64,000 bases of DNA. It comes from Brachybacterium kimchii (lineage in GTDB: Bacteria > Actinomycetota > Actinomycetes > Actinomycetales > Dermabacteraceae). Positions 30,300 to 39,106 of this stretch are shown here, piece by piece. Each line of letters begins with the position of its first letter. Positions within the stretch are counted from its first letter, which is position 1. A program made the translations under genes and the position numbers. The notes below the pieces were generated by a model. It saw only the letters and a list, made by a program, of their open reading frames with translations. It was not told where the DNA came from and searched no databases. The DNA is taken from positions 1,488,001-1,552,000 of the forward strand of contig NZ_CP097218.1 in NCBI RefSeq assembly GCF_023373525.1, written 5' to 3'.

Positions 30300-31550
30300 A
30301 TGGTGCCCATGGCTTCCCTCGAGATCACGGCCTCGCGCCCCGACCCGGCACTGCTGGACCTGCCGTGGGAGGAGCCGCTCGAGGAGTGGCCCGAGTCGAT
30401 GCTTGCCACTCTGCCGCGCGGCATCTCCCGGCACGTGGTGCGCTTCGTGCGCGTCTCGGGCCGTGTGCTCGCGCTCAAGGAGATCAACCGGGAGCTCGCC
30501 CAGCGCGAGTACGACATGCTGCGGATCCTGCGCAAGATCGGCATCCCCGCAGTCGAACCCTTCGCCGTGGTCAGCGGCCGCGCCACGCCCGGCGGCGAGC
30601 CGCTCGACGCCGTCCTCATCACCCGCCACCTGCAGTTCTCGCTCCCCTACCGGGCGGTCTTCTCGCAGGTCTCGAGCGAGGAGACGGCCCGGCGCCTGCT
30701 CGACGCCCTCGCGGTGCTGCTGGTGCGCCTGCACCTGGAGGGCTTCTTCTGGGGCGACGTCTCGCTGTCCAACACGCTGTTCCGCCGCGACGCGGGCGCC
30801 TTCGCCGCCTACCTCGTGGACGTCGAGACCGGCACCCTCCACGAGAGCCTCACCGACGGCCAGCGGGCCTACGACCTCGACATCGCGCGCACGAACATCA
30901 TCGGCGAGCTCATGGACCTGCAGGCCGGGGAGCTCATCGACGAGGAGTCCGATCCGGTGGAGGTCGGCGACCAGCTGGTGGCCCGCTACGAGGAGCTCTG
31001 GTCCGCGCTCACCGAGCGCGAGAGCTTCTCGGCCGACGAGCGCTGGCGAGTCTCCGCGCGCATCGAGCGCCTCAACGAGCTCGGCTTCGACGTGGGCGAG
31101 CTCGAGCTCACCACGGACCTGGACGGCACCACGGTGTCGATCCAGCCCAAGGTCGTGGACGCGGGCCACCATGCGCGCCGCCTCATGCGGCTGACGGGGA
31201 TCGACGCCCAGGAGAACCAGGCGCGCCGTCTCCTCAACGATCTCGACCAGTACGGGGCGATCACCGACCAGCAGGCCGAGGACGAGGAGTTCGTGGCCCA
31301 CGAGTGGCAGCAGGAGCACTACGAGCCGATCGTGCGGGCGATCCCCCGCACGATGCGCTCGAAGCTGCAGCCCCCGGAGTTCTTCCACGAAGTGCTCGAG
31401 CACAAGTGGTTCCTCAGCGAGAAGGAGGGCCGGGACGTGCCGATGAGGGAGGCCGTCCAGGACTACGTGGAGAACATCCTCCCCCATCGGCCCGACGAGA
31501 AGTCCCTGGTCACGACCGAGACGTCAGCCCTCCCGATCTTCGAGGGCTGA
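30300..31550 (+). CDS. DUF4032 protein with kinase-like N-terminal domain
   Basis: 416 residues. The N-terminal half has the residue pattern of a protein or lipopolysaccharide kinase: beta-3 Lys60 (VLALKEIN), helix-C Glu70, catalytic-loop-like GDVSLSN with Asp153 and Asn158, and metal-binding-like Asp174 (LVDVETG). No Gly-rich loop is obvious. The C-terminal half is DUF4032 (about 200-380, QPPEFFHEVLEHKWFLSE). Start ATG 30300 has GGAGG 5 nt upstream; ATG 30309 is an alternative. The family is common in actinobacteria and uncharacterised. It converges on the rlmB gene with an 8-bp gap. Confidence 0.82.
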   Translation: MVPMASLEITASRPDPALLDLPWEEPLEEWPESMLATLPRGISRHVVRFVRVSGRVLALKEINRELAQREYDMLRILRKIGIPAVEPFAVVSGRATPGGEPLDAVLITRHLQFSLPYRAVFSQVSSEETARRLLDALAVLLVRLHLEGFFWGDVSLSNTLFRRDAGAFAAYLVDVETGTLHESLTDGQRAYDLDIARTNIIGELMDLQAGELIDEESDPVEVGDQLVARYEELWSALTERESFSADERWRVSARIERLNELGFDVGELELTTDLDGTTVSIQPKVVDAGHHARRLMRLTGIDAQENQARRLLNDLDQYGAITDQQAEDEEFVAHEWQQEHYEPIVRAIPRTMRSKLQPPEFFHEVLEHKWFLSEKEGRDVPMREAVQDYVENILPHRPDEKSLVTTETSALPIFEG

Positions 31551-31558
31551 CCCCGGCG

Positions 31559-32566
31559 TCAGGCGATGCCCGTGCCCTCGCGGACCCCGGCGATCTCGTA
31601 GAGCGCGATCGCCGCGGCGACCGAGGCGTTCAGCGACTCCGTGCGCTCCCCCATCGGGATCGAGACGACCTGGTCGCAGGTCTCCCGGGCCAGCCGCGAG
31701 AGGCCCTTGCCCTCGGCGCCGACCACGAGCACGACGGGCTCGGTGCCCAGCGAGCGCTCCTGGCTGGCGAGGTCCCGCGTGGAGACGTCCCCCTCGGCAT
31801 CGAGCCCGAGGGCGAACACGCCGCGGGACTTGAGGTCGGCCAGGGTGCGGTTGAGGTTCGTGACCTGGGCGACGCGCACACGGCCCGCGGCGCCGGCCGC
31901 GACCTTCCAGACGCTCGCGGTCATCGACACGCTGCGGCGCTCGGGAAGGATCACGCCGTGGACGCCGAAGGCGCCCGCGCTGCGGAGGATCGCCCCGAGG
32001 TTGCGGGGATCGGTGATGCCGTCCAGCGCGACGAGCAGCGGCGGCTCGAAGGCGTCGTGGGCGATCTCCAGCAGCTCGTCGACGTCCGCGTACTCGTACG
32101 GCGGGATGGTCAGCGAGACGCCCTGGTGGACGGCGTGGTCGGTGATGCGGTCGAGGTCGGTGCGGGTGGCCTCGGCGATCGGCAGGCCGCGCGCGGTGGT
32201 CAGGCGCAGGATCTCGCGCACCCGCTCGTCGCCCTCGATGCGCGCGAGCACTGTGAGCGAGGTCGCCGGGATGCCCTCCTGGAGGGCTTCGAGCACGGCG
32301 TTGCGGCCGGCGACCTGGTTCTCGCCGGGCGCGGGGGCGTCGCCCCGGCGCTGCCTGCCGCCGTGGCCGCCCTTCCCGGCGCCGCCCTTGCCGCCCTGGC
32401 CGGAGCCGCCGGAGCCGCCCTGGTAGGCCTTGTGGCCGGGGCGGTCGCTCGCCTTGGGAGTCGGCCCCTTCCCCTCGAGGCCACGGCGGCGCACGCCGCC
32501 TGAACCGGCGGTCGCACCCTTCTTCGTGCGGCGCGTGGCGCCGCGACGGGAGCTGTTCCCTGCCAT
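31559..32566 (-). CDS. rlmB: 23S rRNA (guanosine-2'-O-)-methyltransferase RlmB / TrmH family
   Basis: 335 residues. About 80 N-terminal residues are basic and Gly-rich (low complexity), then the substrate-binding L30e-like domain (AGRNAVLEALQEG) and the SpoU knot: GITDPRNLGAILRSAGAFG, VVGAEGKGL and IPMGERTESLNASVAAA. It 2'-O-methylates a guanosine in rRNA using S-adenosylmethionine. The ATG shares a base with the cysS stop (TGATG), the usual cysS-rlmB pairing of actinobacteria. Whether the target is exactly G2251 is inference. Confidence 0.9.
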   Translation of the reverse strand: MAGNSSRRGATRRTKKGATAGSGGVRRRGLEGKGPTPKASDRPGHKAYQGGSGGSGQGGKGGAGKGGHGGRQRRGDAPAPGENQVAGRNAVLEALQEGIPATSLTVLARIEGDERVREILRLTTARGLPIAEATRTDLDRITDHAVHQGVSLTIPPYEYADVDELLEIAHDAFEPPLLVALDGITDPRNLGAILRSAGAFGVHGVILPERRSVSMTASVWKVAAGAAGRVRVAQVTNLNRTLADLKSRGVFALGLDAEGDVSTRDLASQERSLGTEPVVLVVGAEGKGLSRLARETCDQVVSIPMGERTESLNASVAAAIALYEIAGVREGTGIA

Positions 32567-34008
32567 CAGGAGTCCTTCCTGGTCGCGGGTGCGAGGGTCC
32601 ATCGGGCGCCGTCGGCGCCGTCCTCCACCCGGATGCCTGCATGATCGAGTGCGTCGCGGATCGCGTCAGCCCGCGCCCAGTCCTTCGCCGCCCGCGCCTC
32701 GGCGCGCGCGGCGAGCTGGCCTCGCACGAGGGCGTCGAGCGCCTCGTGCTCGCTGCCGCCCTCGCCCGCCGCATCGGTCCAGGACACGGGGTCCAGGCCC
32801 AGCACGTCGAGCATCGCGCGGAGCTCCGCGAGCAGCGCCGCGACCGTCTCCGGCGCGGCTCCGCGCTCGGCGAGGGCCGCGTTCAGCGCAGCCTGCGTGC
32901 GGTGCACGACGGCCATCGCCTCGGGCACGCCGAGGTCGTCGTCCATGGCGGCCACGAACGCGGCGGGGAGCTCGACGGCGCGCAGGTCCTGCGCGAGCAC
33001 GGTCTCCTCCCCCAGCAGCTCCTGGGCGCGCTGCGTGCTCGCACCGAAGCGCTCCCAGACCACCTCGGCCTCGCGCATCGAGGCGGCGTTGTACTCGCTG
33101 GTGGCGCGGTAGTGCGCGCCCAGCAGCGCGAGGCGCACGGCGGGGGCGGGATGCGCGGCGAGCGCGTCCTCGGTGGAGACGAAGTTGTCCAGGCTCTTGC
33201 CCATCTTCATGCCATCCACGGTGAGCACTCCCACGTGCACCCAGGTGCGCGCGAAGCCGTAGCCGGCGCCGTGGGACTGGGCCTGCTCGTTCTCGTGGTG
33301 CGGGAAGCGCAGGTCCAGGCCGCCCGCGTGGATGTCGAAGGTCTCCCCCAGGTAGCGGCGGGCCATCGTCGAGCACTCGAGATGCCAGCCGGGGCGGCCG
33401 CGCCCGAAGGGCGTGTCCCAGGCCGCGGTCTCGGGCTCCTCGGGCTTCGCGGCCTTCCACAGGGCGAAGTCCCGCGGATCGCGCTTGCCGGGCTCGGGCG
33501 TCTCGCCCGCGTCCTGCATGTCGTCGAGCTCCTGGTGGGTCAGGGAGCCGTAGTCGGGCAGCGAGCGCACGTCGAAGTAGACGCTGCCGCGGCCGTCGGC
33601 GTAGGCGTGGCCGCGCTCGATCAGCCGCTCCATGAAGGCGATCATCTCGGTGACGTGGCCCGTCGCGCGCGGCTCGTAGTCCGGGACGCGGCAGCCCAGG
33701 TCGTCGAGGATCTCGTGGAACTCGCGCTCGAAGCGGTAGGACCAGGCCCACCAGGGCACGTCGTTCTGCGTCGACTTCGCGAGGATCTTGTCGTCGATGT
33801 CGGTCACGTTGCGCACATAGGTGACGTCGAGGCCGCTGCGCTCGAGCCAGCGGACCAGCACGTCCACGGCGAGGAAGGTGCGCAGGTGCCCGATGTGCGG
33901 CGCACCCTGCGTGGTGGGACCGCACGCGTACAGCGAGACCGCGCCCTCTCGCACGGGGCGGAAGGGCGCGGTCTCGCGCGTTGCTGTGTCGTACAGGTTC
34001 AGGCTCAC
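32566..34008 (-). CDS. cysS: Cysteinyl-tRNA synthetase
   Basis: 480 residues. Class I signatures: HIGH at 38-41 (GAPHIGHLRT), zinc ligand Cys29, LECSTMA and HHENE further zinc ligands, and KMGKSLDN as the KMSKS loop. It attaches cysteine to tRNA-Cys; the MshC paralogue is excluded by length and the full anticodon-binding C-terminus. The start is GTG 34008, with TACCCT exactly 6 nt upstream, so the transcript is probably leaderless and needs no ribosome site. Confidence 0.95.
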   Translation of the reverse strand: MSLNLYDTATRETAPFRPVREGAVSLYACGPTTQGAPHIGHLRTFLAVDVLVRWLERSGLDVTYVRNVTDIDDKILAKSTQNDVPWWAWSYRFEREFHEILDDLGCRVPDYEPRATGHVTEMIAFMERLIERGHAYADGRGSVYFDVRSLPDYGSLTHQELDDMQDAGETPEPGKRDPRDFALWKAAKPEEPETAAWDTPFGRGRPGWHLECSTMARRYLGETFDIHAGGLDLRFPHHENEQAQSHGAGYGFARTWVHVGVLTVDGMKMGKSLDNFVSTEDALAAHPAPAVRLALLGAHYRATSEYNAASMREAEVVWERFGASTQRAQELLGEETVLAQDLRAVELPAAFVAAMDDDLGVPEAMAVVHRTQAALNAALAERGAAPETVAALLAELRAMLDVLGLDPVSWTDAAGEGGSEHEALDALVRGQLAARAEARAAKDWARADAIRDALDHAGIRVEDGADGARWTLAPATRKDS

Positions 34009-34014
34009 GGGTCC

Positions 34015-34020
34015 AGGGTA
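34015..34020 (-). promoter_or_regulatory. -10 box of a leaderless promoter (cysS)
   Basis: TACCCT on the minus strand, 6 nt, then the GTG start at 34008. Confidence 0.5.
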
Positions 34021-34050
34021 CGTGGCCGCGGGGCCTGTCCGGGACGCGGG

Positions 34051-34536
34051 TCAGTCGGAGACGCGGGCGCTGACCTGCTTGCCGTAGAGCTCGTCGAAGG
34101 TGTCGTCGTAGGAGACGGCGTTCGCGCGGCGCTTGCCCTGCACGGCGTCGACGGCGCCCTTGGCGGTCTCGATGGTGGTCTCCGGGGCGCGGATCTTTCG
34201 CACCACGAGGAAGGCCACGAGGCCGGCGATCACGGCGAGGACGATGAACACGCCCGCCACGATGAGGAAGGACGCCCAGGCCGGCAGACCGGCGGCCTGC
34301 AGGCCCCAGGCGGCGGCGAACAGCAGCATCACCCAGGCGGAGAGCAGGAGGAACAGCAGCACGGCCGCGCACGCCGCGACCACGCCCGCCTTGACGGCGA
34401 TCCCCGTGATCTCCTTCTTGGCGATGTCGATCTCGGAGTGCACGACACCGAGCACCTCGTCACGGATCGAGGCGACGAGTTCGCCGATCGACCGCTGGGT
34501 GGGCGGGGTCGTCGGGTCGTTCGTGGTGTTGATCAT
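34051..34536 (-). CDS. Phage holin family (DUF1469-type) membrane protein
   Basis: 161 residues. An amphipathic N-terminal region (SIGELVASIRDEVLGVVHSEIDIAKKEITG) leads to two long hydrophobic segments (about 50-77 and 85-112) and a charged tail. This is the Phage_holin_3_6/DUF1469 family, widely present as a chromosomal actinobacterial gene and not evidence of a prophage. The role is unknown; cell-envelope function is likely. TAGGCT lies 6 nt before its ATG, a leaderless start. Confidence 0.85.
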   Translation of the reverse strand: MINTTNDPTTPPTQRSIGELVASIRDEVLGVVHSEIDIAKKEITGIAVKAGVVAACAAVLLFLLLSAWVMLLFAAAWGLQAAGLPAWASFLIVAGVFIVLAVIAGLVAFLVVRKIRAPETTIETAKGAVDAVQGKRRANAVSYDDTFDELYGKQVSARVSD

Positions 34537-34542
34537 GGTCGG

Positions 34543-34548
34543 AGCCTA
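34543..34548 (-). promoter_or_regulatory. -10 box of a leaderless promoter (holin-family gene)
   Basis: TAGGCT on the minus strand, 6 nt, then ATG at 34536. The ribosome site is absent. Confidence 0.5.
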
Positions 34549-34652
34549 TCGCAGGAGGGATGCCCGGACACGCGGTCCGTGCGCGAGCGGGCGGAGGGAC
34601 GTGACGGGTCAGATGCCCGTGGGGCGGAGCGCCCGAGGGACCCGAGGGGCCC

Positions 34653-34672
34653 CGCGGGCGGGCTCGCCCGCG
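34653..34672 (-). terminator. Possible terminator after the LacI regulator gene
   Basis: 8-bp GC stem (34653-34660 with 34665-34672), 4-nt loop, just downstream of the LacI-type gene stop codon. Short, hence moderate confidence. Confidence 0.4.
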
Positions 34673-34676
34673 TCGG

Positions 34677-35843
34677 TCAGTCGACGTGGACGCGCGTGCG
34701 GCGCTTGGACTCGGCGCGCGGCCCGGCCGCGGTGCTCTGGCGGGCGACGAGCGACGGCGCGACGGCCACGTCCCGCGCCTCCTGCTCATGGCCGGAGACG
34801 CGGTCGACGAGCAACTGGGCGGCGAGCGCACCCAGGCGGTCCGAGTTCGGGTCGACGCTGGTCACCTGCGTCACGCCCGAGGAGGAGAGCGAGGTGTTGC
34901 CGTAGCCGGCGACGGCCAGCTGCGTGGGCACCTCGTAGCCGGCGTCGCGGGCGGCGGCGAGCACGCCGAGCGCGGTGACGTCGTTCGCGCAGGTCACGGC
35001 CGTGGGCACCTGGCTGCCGCGCAGCAGCATCGATCCCGCGGTCTGCCCCACCTGCTCGGTGAAGTCGCCGGGCTCGATGCGGGCGTGGTCGGCGAGTCCG
35101 TGGCGCTCCATGGCGAGCTGGAAGGCGTCGGCGCGCTCGCGGGCGACGGTCGAGCCGACGCCGCCCACGTGCGCGATCTCGGTGTGGCCGAGGCTCACGA
35201 GGTGGTCGACGAGCAGGCCCTGGCCCACCTCGTCGTCGATGCGGACCGTGTCGAAGCGGCCGACGAAGGAGCGCGAGCAGCCGATGCCCACGAAGGGACG
35301 GTCCGCCGTGGCCTCGATGACGCTGTCGACGTCGTGGAGGTCGGAGACCATGAGGAAGCCGTCGACGCCGAGGTCCACGAGGGAGCGGATCGCGTCGGTG
35401 TCCGCGGCGATCGGGTACTCCGGGACCCGGCGACGGGTCGGGACGACGATCGCCGAGCGGCCGGTGGCGGTGAGCTCGATGCGGATCGCGCGCACCAGAT
35501 CGGAGATCCAGGTGTTGCGCATCGTGTTGACGAGGACGGCGACCACACCGCGGTGCGAGGTCTCGTCGGCGAGCTCCTCGAGCGGGAAGTTCAGGCGCTC
35601 GGCGGCCTCGTGGACGCGCTCGCGCAGGCGGGGCCGGATGTCGGTCTGGTCGCGCAGCGCCCGCAGTGCGACGGCGCTGGAGATGCCCAGGCTGTCGGCG
35701 ACGTCTCGGAGAGTGCCGCGGCTGGGTCCCTGGTCGGCGGCGATGGACGCGCTCACCGCGTCGCCCTGCTCGATCACCTGGTCCGTCGCGCCCGCTCCCT
35801 CGGCGCTGTCCGAGTTCGGGTCGATGCTGCCGGCATCCTGCAT
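34677..35843 (-). CDS. LacI-family transcriptional regulator with N-terminal extension
   Basis: 388 residues. The LacI helix-turn-helix is at about 42-65 (TLRDVADSLGISSAVALRALRDQTDIRP), followed by a periplasmic-binding-like sensor domain (GVVAVLVNTMRNTWISDLVRAI; GVDGFLMVSDL; SLGHTEIAHVGG; AVAGYGN). About 40 residues rich in Asp, Ser and Ala precede the HTH, where normal LacI proteins start at the HTH. ATG 35843 is chosen because CTCCTT (minus AAGGAG, 35852-35857) precedes it by 8 nt; an upstream ATG at 35879 lacks a site. Effector and target genes are unknown; no sugar genes adjoin. Confidence 0.85.
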   Translation of the reverse strand: MQDAGSIDPNSDSAEGAGATDQVIEQGDAVSASIAADQGPSRGTLRDVADSLGISSAVALRALRDQTDIRPRLRERVHEAAERLNFPLEELADETSHRGVVAVLVNTMRNTWISDLVRAIRIELTATGRSAIVVPTRRRVPEYPIAADTDAIRSLVDLGVDGFLMVSDLHDVDSVIEATADRPFVGIGCSRSFVGRFDTVRIDDEVGQGLLVDHLVSLGHTEIAHVGGVGSTVARERADAFQLAMERHGLADHARIEPGDFTEQVGQTAGSMLLRGSQVPTAVTCANDVTALGVLAAARDAGYEVPTQLAVAGYGNTSLSSSGVTQVTSVDPNSDRLGALAAQLLVDRVSGHEQEARDVAVAPSLVARQSTAAGPRAESKRRTRVHVD

Positions 35844-36048
35844 GTCGTCCGCTCCTTCGCTGATGAGGTCATCGCTCATGGACTCATTGAACCGCACCGG
35901 AGCCCTGCGGGGTGCGCGGCTCCCCCGGGCGGGACAGGTCTCACAGCGCCGCGCGCCCGCCGGGCGGCGACCGATCGGCCGCACGAGCGGGGGTTATCCC
36001 CCGCGAGGCAGGGCGGTGGGCCCCGGTGTGCGCCGCACCGCGCCCGCC

Positions 36049-36054
36049 TACGGT
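36049..36054 (+). promoter_or_regulatory. -10 box of a leaderless promoter (histidine kinase operon)
   Basis: TACGGT, 6 nt, ATG at 36061. No ribosome site before this ATG. Confidence 0.55.
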
Positions 36055-36060
36055 GATCCC

Positions 36061-37491
36061 ATGACCTCCACCACGACGCCCGCCGGTCCCGCGCCGGCAC
36101 CGCGGCCCGACGCACCGCGCCCCGACGCACCTCGTCCCCGCTTCCTGGTGGGGATGGCGAGCGTGCTGGTCTCGGGACTGCTGTCGATCACCTGGCTGTG
36201 GATCAGCCTGACCGTCCTGGTCACCGGGATCGCCTCCCTGCCCGCGGTCCTCACGGGCCTCGTGCTGCTGGTGCCGTGGGTGCTGGTGATGCGCGCGGCG
36301 GCCGCGTTCGAGCGCCGACGGGCCCGCGCGGTGCACGGCCTGGACGCCGTCGTCCCCTCGCGACGGGTCGCTCAGGGAGCCGGCTTCGGCGCCGCGCTGC
36401 AGAACCTGGGCCTCGACCTCATCTCCTGGCAGTTCTGGCGCTCGGTGCTGCACCACCACCTCACGATGATCGTGGGCTTCTTCCCGAGCCTCGTGTTCTA
36501 CGTCGGAGTGTGGGGCGCGTGGACCGGGGCCGAGCTCGCGATCCTCGCGCCCGATGCCCAGCTGGGCTCCTGGCGTCCCGGCGCGCTCGTGCTCGCCCTG
36601 GGCGCCGTGCTGTGCCTCGCGATCGCGATCGGCTCGCTCGCCGCCGGGGTCCTCGCCGAGCGGGGTCTCGCCCGGGTGATGCTGCCCAGCAGCGACGACG
36701 GCCTGCGCCAGGAGGTCCAGGAGCTCTCCGTGCGCCGCCAGGGCGCGGTCGACGCCGCCGAGCAGGAGCGCCTGCGCATCGAGCGGGACCTGCACGACGG
36801 CGTCCAGCCGCGCCTGGTCGCGCTGGCCATGACCCTGGGCCTCGCGCGCTCGCGCATCGAGAAGGATCCCGCGGGCGCCGCCGAGCTCGTCGACGAGGCG
36901 CACGGCGAGGCGAAGGCCGTCATCACGGACCTGCGTCAGCTCGCCCGCGGCATCCACCCGGCGGTCCTCACCGACCGCGGCCTGGACCCCGCGCTCTCCG
37001 CACTCGCGGCGCGCTCCCCCGTTCCCGTGCGCCTCACGGTCACCGTGCCCGAGCGCCTGGGCCGCGAGCAGGAGGCCGTCGCCTACTTCGTGGTCTCCGA
37101 GGCCCTCACCAACGTCGCCAAGCATGCGGGCGCCTCGCACGTCCGCGTGGACGTGACGACCGCGGGGCCGGCCGAGCGTCCGGACGCGGCGGGGTCCTCC
37201 CGTCTGCACCCTGGACCGCCCGCGACCGCGACCCTGCGGGTGCGCATCGAGGACGACGGCCGCGGCGGCGCACGCGTGCACCGCGACGGCGTCTCGACGG
37301 GCCTCGCGGGGCTCACCGACCGCGTCCGCGCGACGGGCGGGCACCTCGTGGTCTCCTCCCCCGCGGGCGGTCCCACGGTCCTCGACGCCGCGATCCCGAC
37401 GCTCGCTGCTTCGGGACCGGCGCGCGAGCCCGCCGGCGCCCACGCTCCCGCCTCCGTCCCCGACGACTCCGCGAAGGAGACCCACCGATGA
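36061..37491 (+). CDS. Sensor histidine kinase, HisKA_3 (NarL-type) family
   Basis: 476 residues. A Pro/Ala-rich N-terminus precedes two pairs of membrane segments (about 30-80 and 128-205); the dimerisation box has the phospho-acceptor His245 in ERDLHDGVQ. A C-terminal HATPase with VSEALTNVAKHAGA (N-box) and EDDGRGGA, GLAGLTDRV (G-boxes) follows. It should autophosphorylate and pass the phosphate to the response regulator whose ATG overlaps its stop codon by 4 bases. The membrane-only sensor suggests envelope or membrane stress sensing, similar in design to LiaS/DesK systems, though the signal is unknown. Confidence 0.92.
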   Translation: MTSTTTPAGPAPAPRPDAPRPDAPRPRFLVGMASVLVSGLLSITWLWISLTVLVTGIASLPAVLTGLVLLVPWVLVMRAAAAFERRRARAVHGLDAVVPSRRVAQGAGFGAALQNLGLDLISWQFWRSVLHHHLTMIVGFFPSLVFYVGVWGAWTGAELAILAPDAQLGSWRPGALVLALGAVLCLAIAIGSLAAGVLAERGLARVMLPSSDDGLRQEVQELSVRRQGAVDAAEQERLRIERDLHDGVQPRLVALAMTLGLARSRIEKDPAGAAELVDEAHGEAKAVITDLRQLARGIHPAVLTDRGLDPALSALAARSPVPVRLTVTVPERLGREQEAVAYFVVSEALTNVAKHAGASHVRVDVTTAGPAERPDAAGSSRLHPGPPATATLRVRIEDDGRGGARVHRDGVSTGLAGLTDRVRATGGHLVVSSPAGGPTVLDAAIPTLAASGPAREPAGAHAPASVPDDSAKETHR

Positions 37492-38180
37492 GCACGACCC
37501 GATCCCCCCGCCCCGCGCGCGAGAGCCTGCGGATCGTCATCGCCGAGGACTCGGTGCTCCTGCGGGCGGGCCTCGAGCGCCTCCTCGCGGCCGCCGGCCA
37601 CGAGATCGTCGCCTCCGTCGAGGACGCGACCGGGCTGCTGGACGCGGTCTCCCGCCACGAGGTGGACCTCGCGATCGTGGACGTGCGCATGCCTCCGACC
37701 TTCACCGACGAGGGCATCCGCGCCGCCGTGCTGATCCGCGCCCAGAACCCGGACGTCGCCCTGCTCGTGCTCTCCCAGTACGTCGAGGAGCGCTATGCCT
37801 CCGAGCTCATCGCCGACTCGGGCGGGGCGCTCGGCTACGTGCTCAAGGATCGGGTGGCCGACGTCGAGGAGTTCCTGCGCGTGGTGCGCGCCGTCGGCGA
37901 CGGCGGGACCGCCCTGGACCCCGAGGTGGTCCAGCAGATCCTCGTGCGCTCCCGGCGCCGCTCGATCCGGGAGGATCTCTCCCCGCGCGAGAGCGAGGTG
38001 CTGCAGCTGATGGCCGAGGGACGCTCCAACGCGGCCATCGCCGAGCGGCTGCACGTCTCGGCAGGGAGCGTCGAGAAGCACATCTCGTCCCTGTTCGCCA
38101 AGCTCGGCCTGCCCCCTGTCGACGGTGAGAACCGTCGGGTCATGGCCGTGCTGCGCCACCTGGAATCGGAGGACCGCTGA
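37488..38180 (+). CDS. LuxR/NarL-type response regulator
   Basis: 230 residues. The receiver domain has the acidic pocket E20/D21, phospho-acceptor Asp65 (IVDVRMPP) and Lys (LKDRV); the C-terminal LuxR HTH is at about 165-225 (LSPRESEVLQLMAEGRSNAAIAERLHVSAGSVEKHISSLF is the recognisable region). It is the partner of the upstream kinase, coupled by ATGA. Its stop codon shares a base with the next ATG, so all three genes form one operon and the DUF4097 protein may be the output or an accessory. Confidence 0.94.
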   Translation: MSTTRSPRPARESLRIVIAEDSVLLRAGLERLLAAAGHEIVASVEDATGLLDAVSRHEVDLAIVDVRMPPTFTDEGIRAAVLIRAQNPDVALLVLSQYVEERYASELIADSGGALGYVLKDRVADVEEFLRVVRAVGDGGTALDPEVVQQILVRSRRRSIREDLSPRESEVLQLMAEGRSNAAIAERLHVSAGSVEKHISSLFAKLGLPPVDGENRRVMAVLRHLESEDR

Positions 38181-39004
38181 TGCCCACCACCCAGCTCCCG
38201 CCCCGCCCGCTGCCCGAGGGGACCGGTCGCGACCGCACGATGCGGCGCGTGCTCGTGATCCTCGCCGTCGTCTGCCTCGTGCTCACCGCCGGGGGCCTCG
38301 CCGCGCGCAGCATCGCCGCGGGCGTCGAGCAGTCGCGCTTCCCCGAGGTGCCCGCCGTGCTCGCCGCCGGTTCGCCCTCGTCCCTCGAGGTCACGTCCTC
38401 GGTCTCCGACGTAACCGTGCGCGTGAGCGACGAGGTCGACCAGGTCACGCTCGCGCTCGTCGAGCAGGGCACGGACACCGTGCCCGCGGATCCCGCTCCC
38501 GTGAAGGCGCGCTGGGTGCGCAGCACGCACGACGGGACGCTGCGCGTGGACGTGCAGCGGCCGCGCCTCGAGGCGACCTCGAGCTGGTTCGACGACGAGC
38601 ACCGCGACCTGCTCGTGCTCGTGCCGCCGAGCGCCGCACCCGATCTCTCGCTCGCCGTGAAGGTCGACGTCGGGGACCTCTCGGCCCAGGGCGCCCTGGC
38701 CGGTCTCGACCTGCGCGCCATCACGGGCGACATCGACGCCGACGGCGTCTCCGCGCACGGCTCCGTCGCGGCGCGCACCGATGTCGGCGACATCGACCTC
38801 GCGCTCGACGACGACGGAGCCCACGAGGTCACGGCCCGCACGACCACGGGCGACGTGTCCGTCTCCCTCCCCTGCTGCGAGACCTGGAGCGTGGACGCCC
38901 GCGCCGAGGAGGGCTCGACCGACGTCGACGCCGGCATCCGGGGCGAGGGGGCGCCGCTGAGCGCCCGCACGGACATCGGCGACGTGAGCGTTTCGCGGCG
39001 CTGA
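38180..39004 (+). CDS. DUF4097-type secreted or membrane-anchored beta-helix protein
   Basis: 274 residues. One hydrophobic anchor at about 23-45 is followed by an all-beta region with repeated short motifs (VGDLSAQG; TGDIDADG; VGDIDLAL; TGDVSVSL; IGDVSVSR), typical of DUF4097/adhesin-like repeats that fold as a right-handed beta-helix. It likely stands outside the membrane. It is fused to the two-component operon by a one-base overlap (TGATG), a layout known from LiaF- and PspC-like partners of envelope-stress systems; the analogy is inference. Confidence 0.75.
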   Translation: MPTTQLPPRPLPEGTGRDRTMRRVLVILAVVCLVLTAGGLAARSIAAGVEQSRFPEVPAVLAAGSPSSLEVTSSVSDVTVRVSDEVDQVTLALVEQGTDTVPADPAPVKARWVRSTHDGTLRVDVQRPRLEATSSWFDDEHRDLLVLVPPSAAPDLSLAVKVDVGDLSAQGALAGLDLRAITGDIDADGVSAHGSVAARTDVGDIDLALDDDGAHEVTARTTTGDVSVSLPCCETWSVDARAEEGSTDVDAGIRGEGAPLSARTDIGDVSVSRR

Positions 39005-39051
39005 GGCTCCGCTCGGGACCGACCCGACGAGGCTCGTCGGCCGGACGCGCC

Positions 39052-39086
39052 GCGGCGCCCCTCACCACCGGGGTGAGGGGCGCCGC
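39052..39086 (+). terminator. Terminator after the kinase/regulator/DUF4097 operon
   Basis: 15-bp perfect GC stem (39052-39066 with 39072-39086), 5-nt loop. Confidence 0.65.
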
Positions 39087-39106
39087 GCCGTGAGCGGGAC
39101 TCCCGT

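Noticed and set aside
34051..34536. Holin-family protein as evidence for a prophage
   Set aside because: No phage structural, integrase or lysin genes are nearby; DUF1469/holin-type proteins are normal chromosomal genes in actinobacteria.
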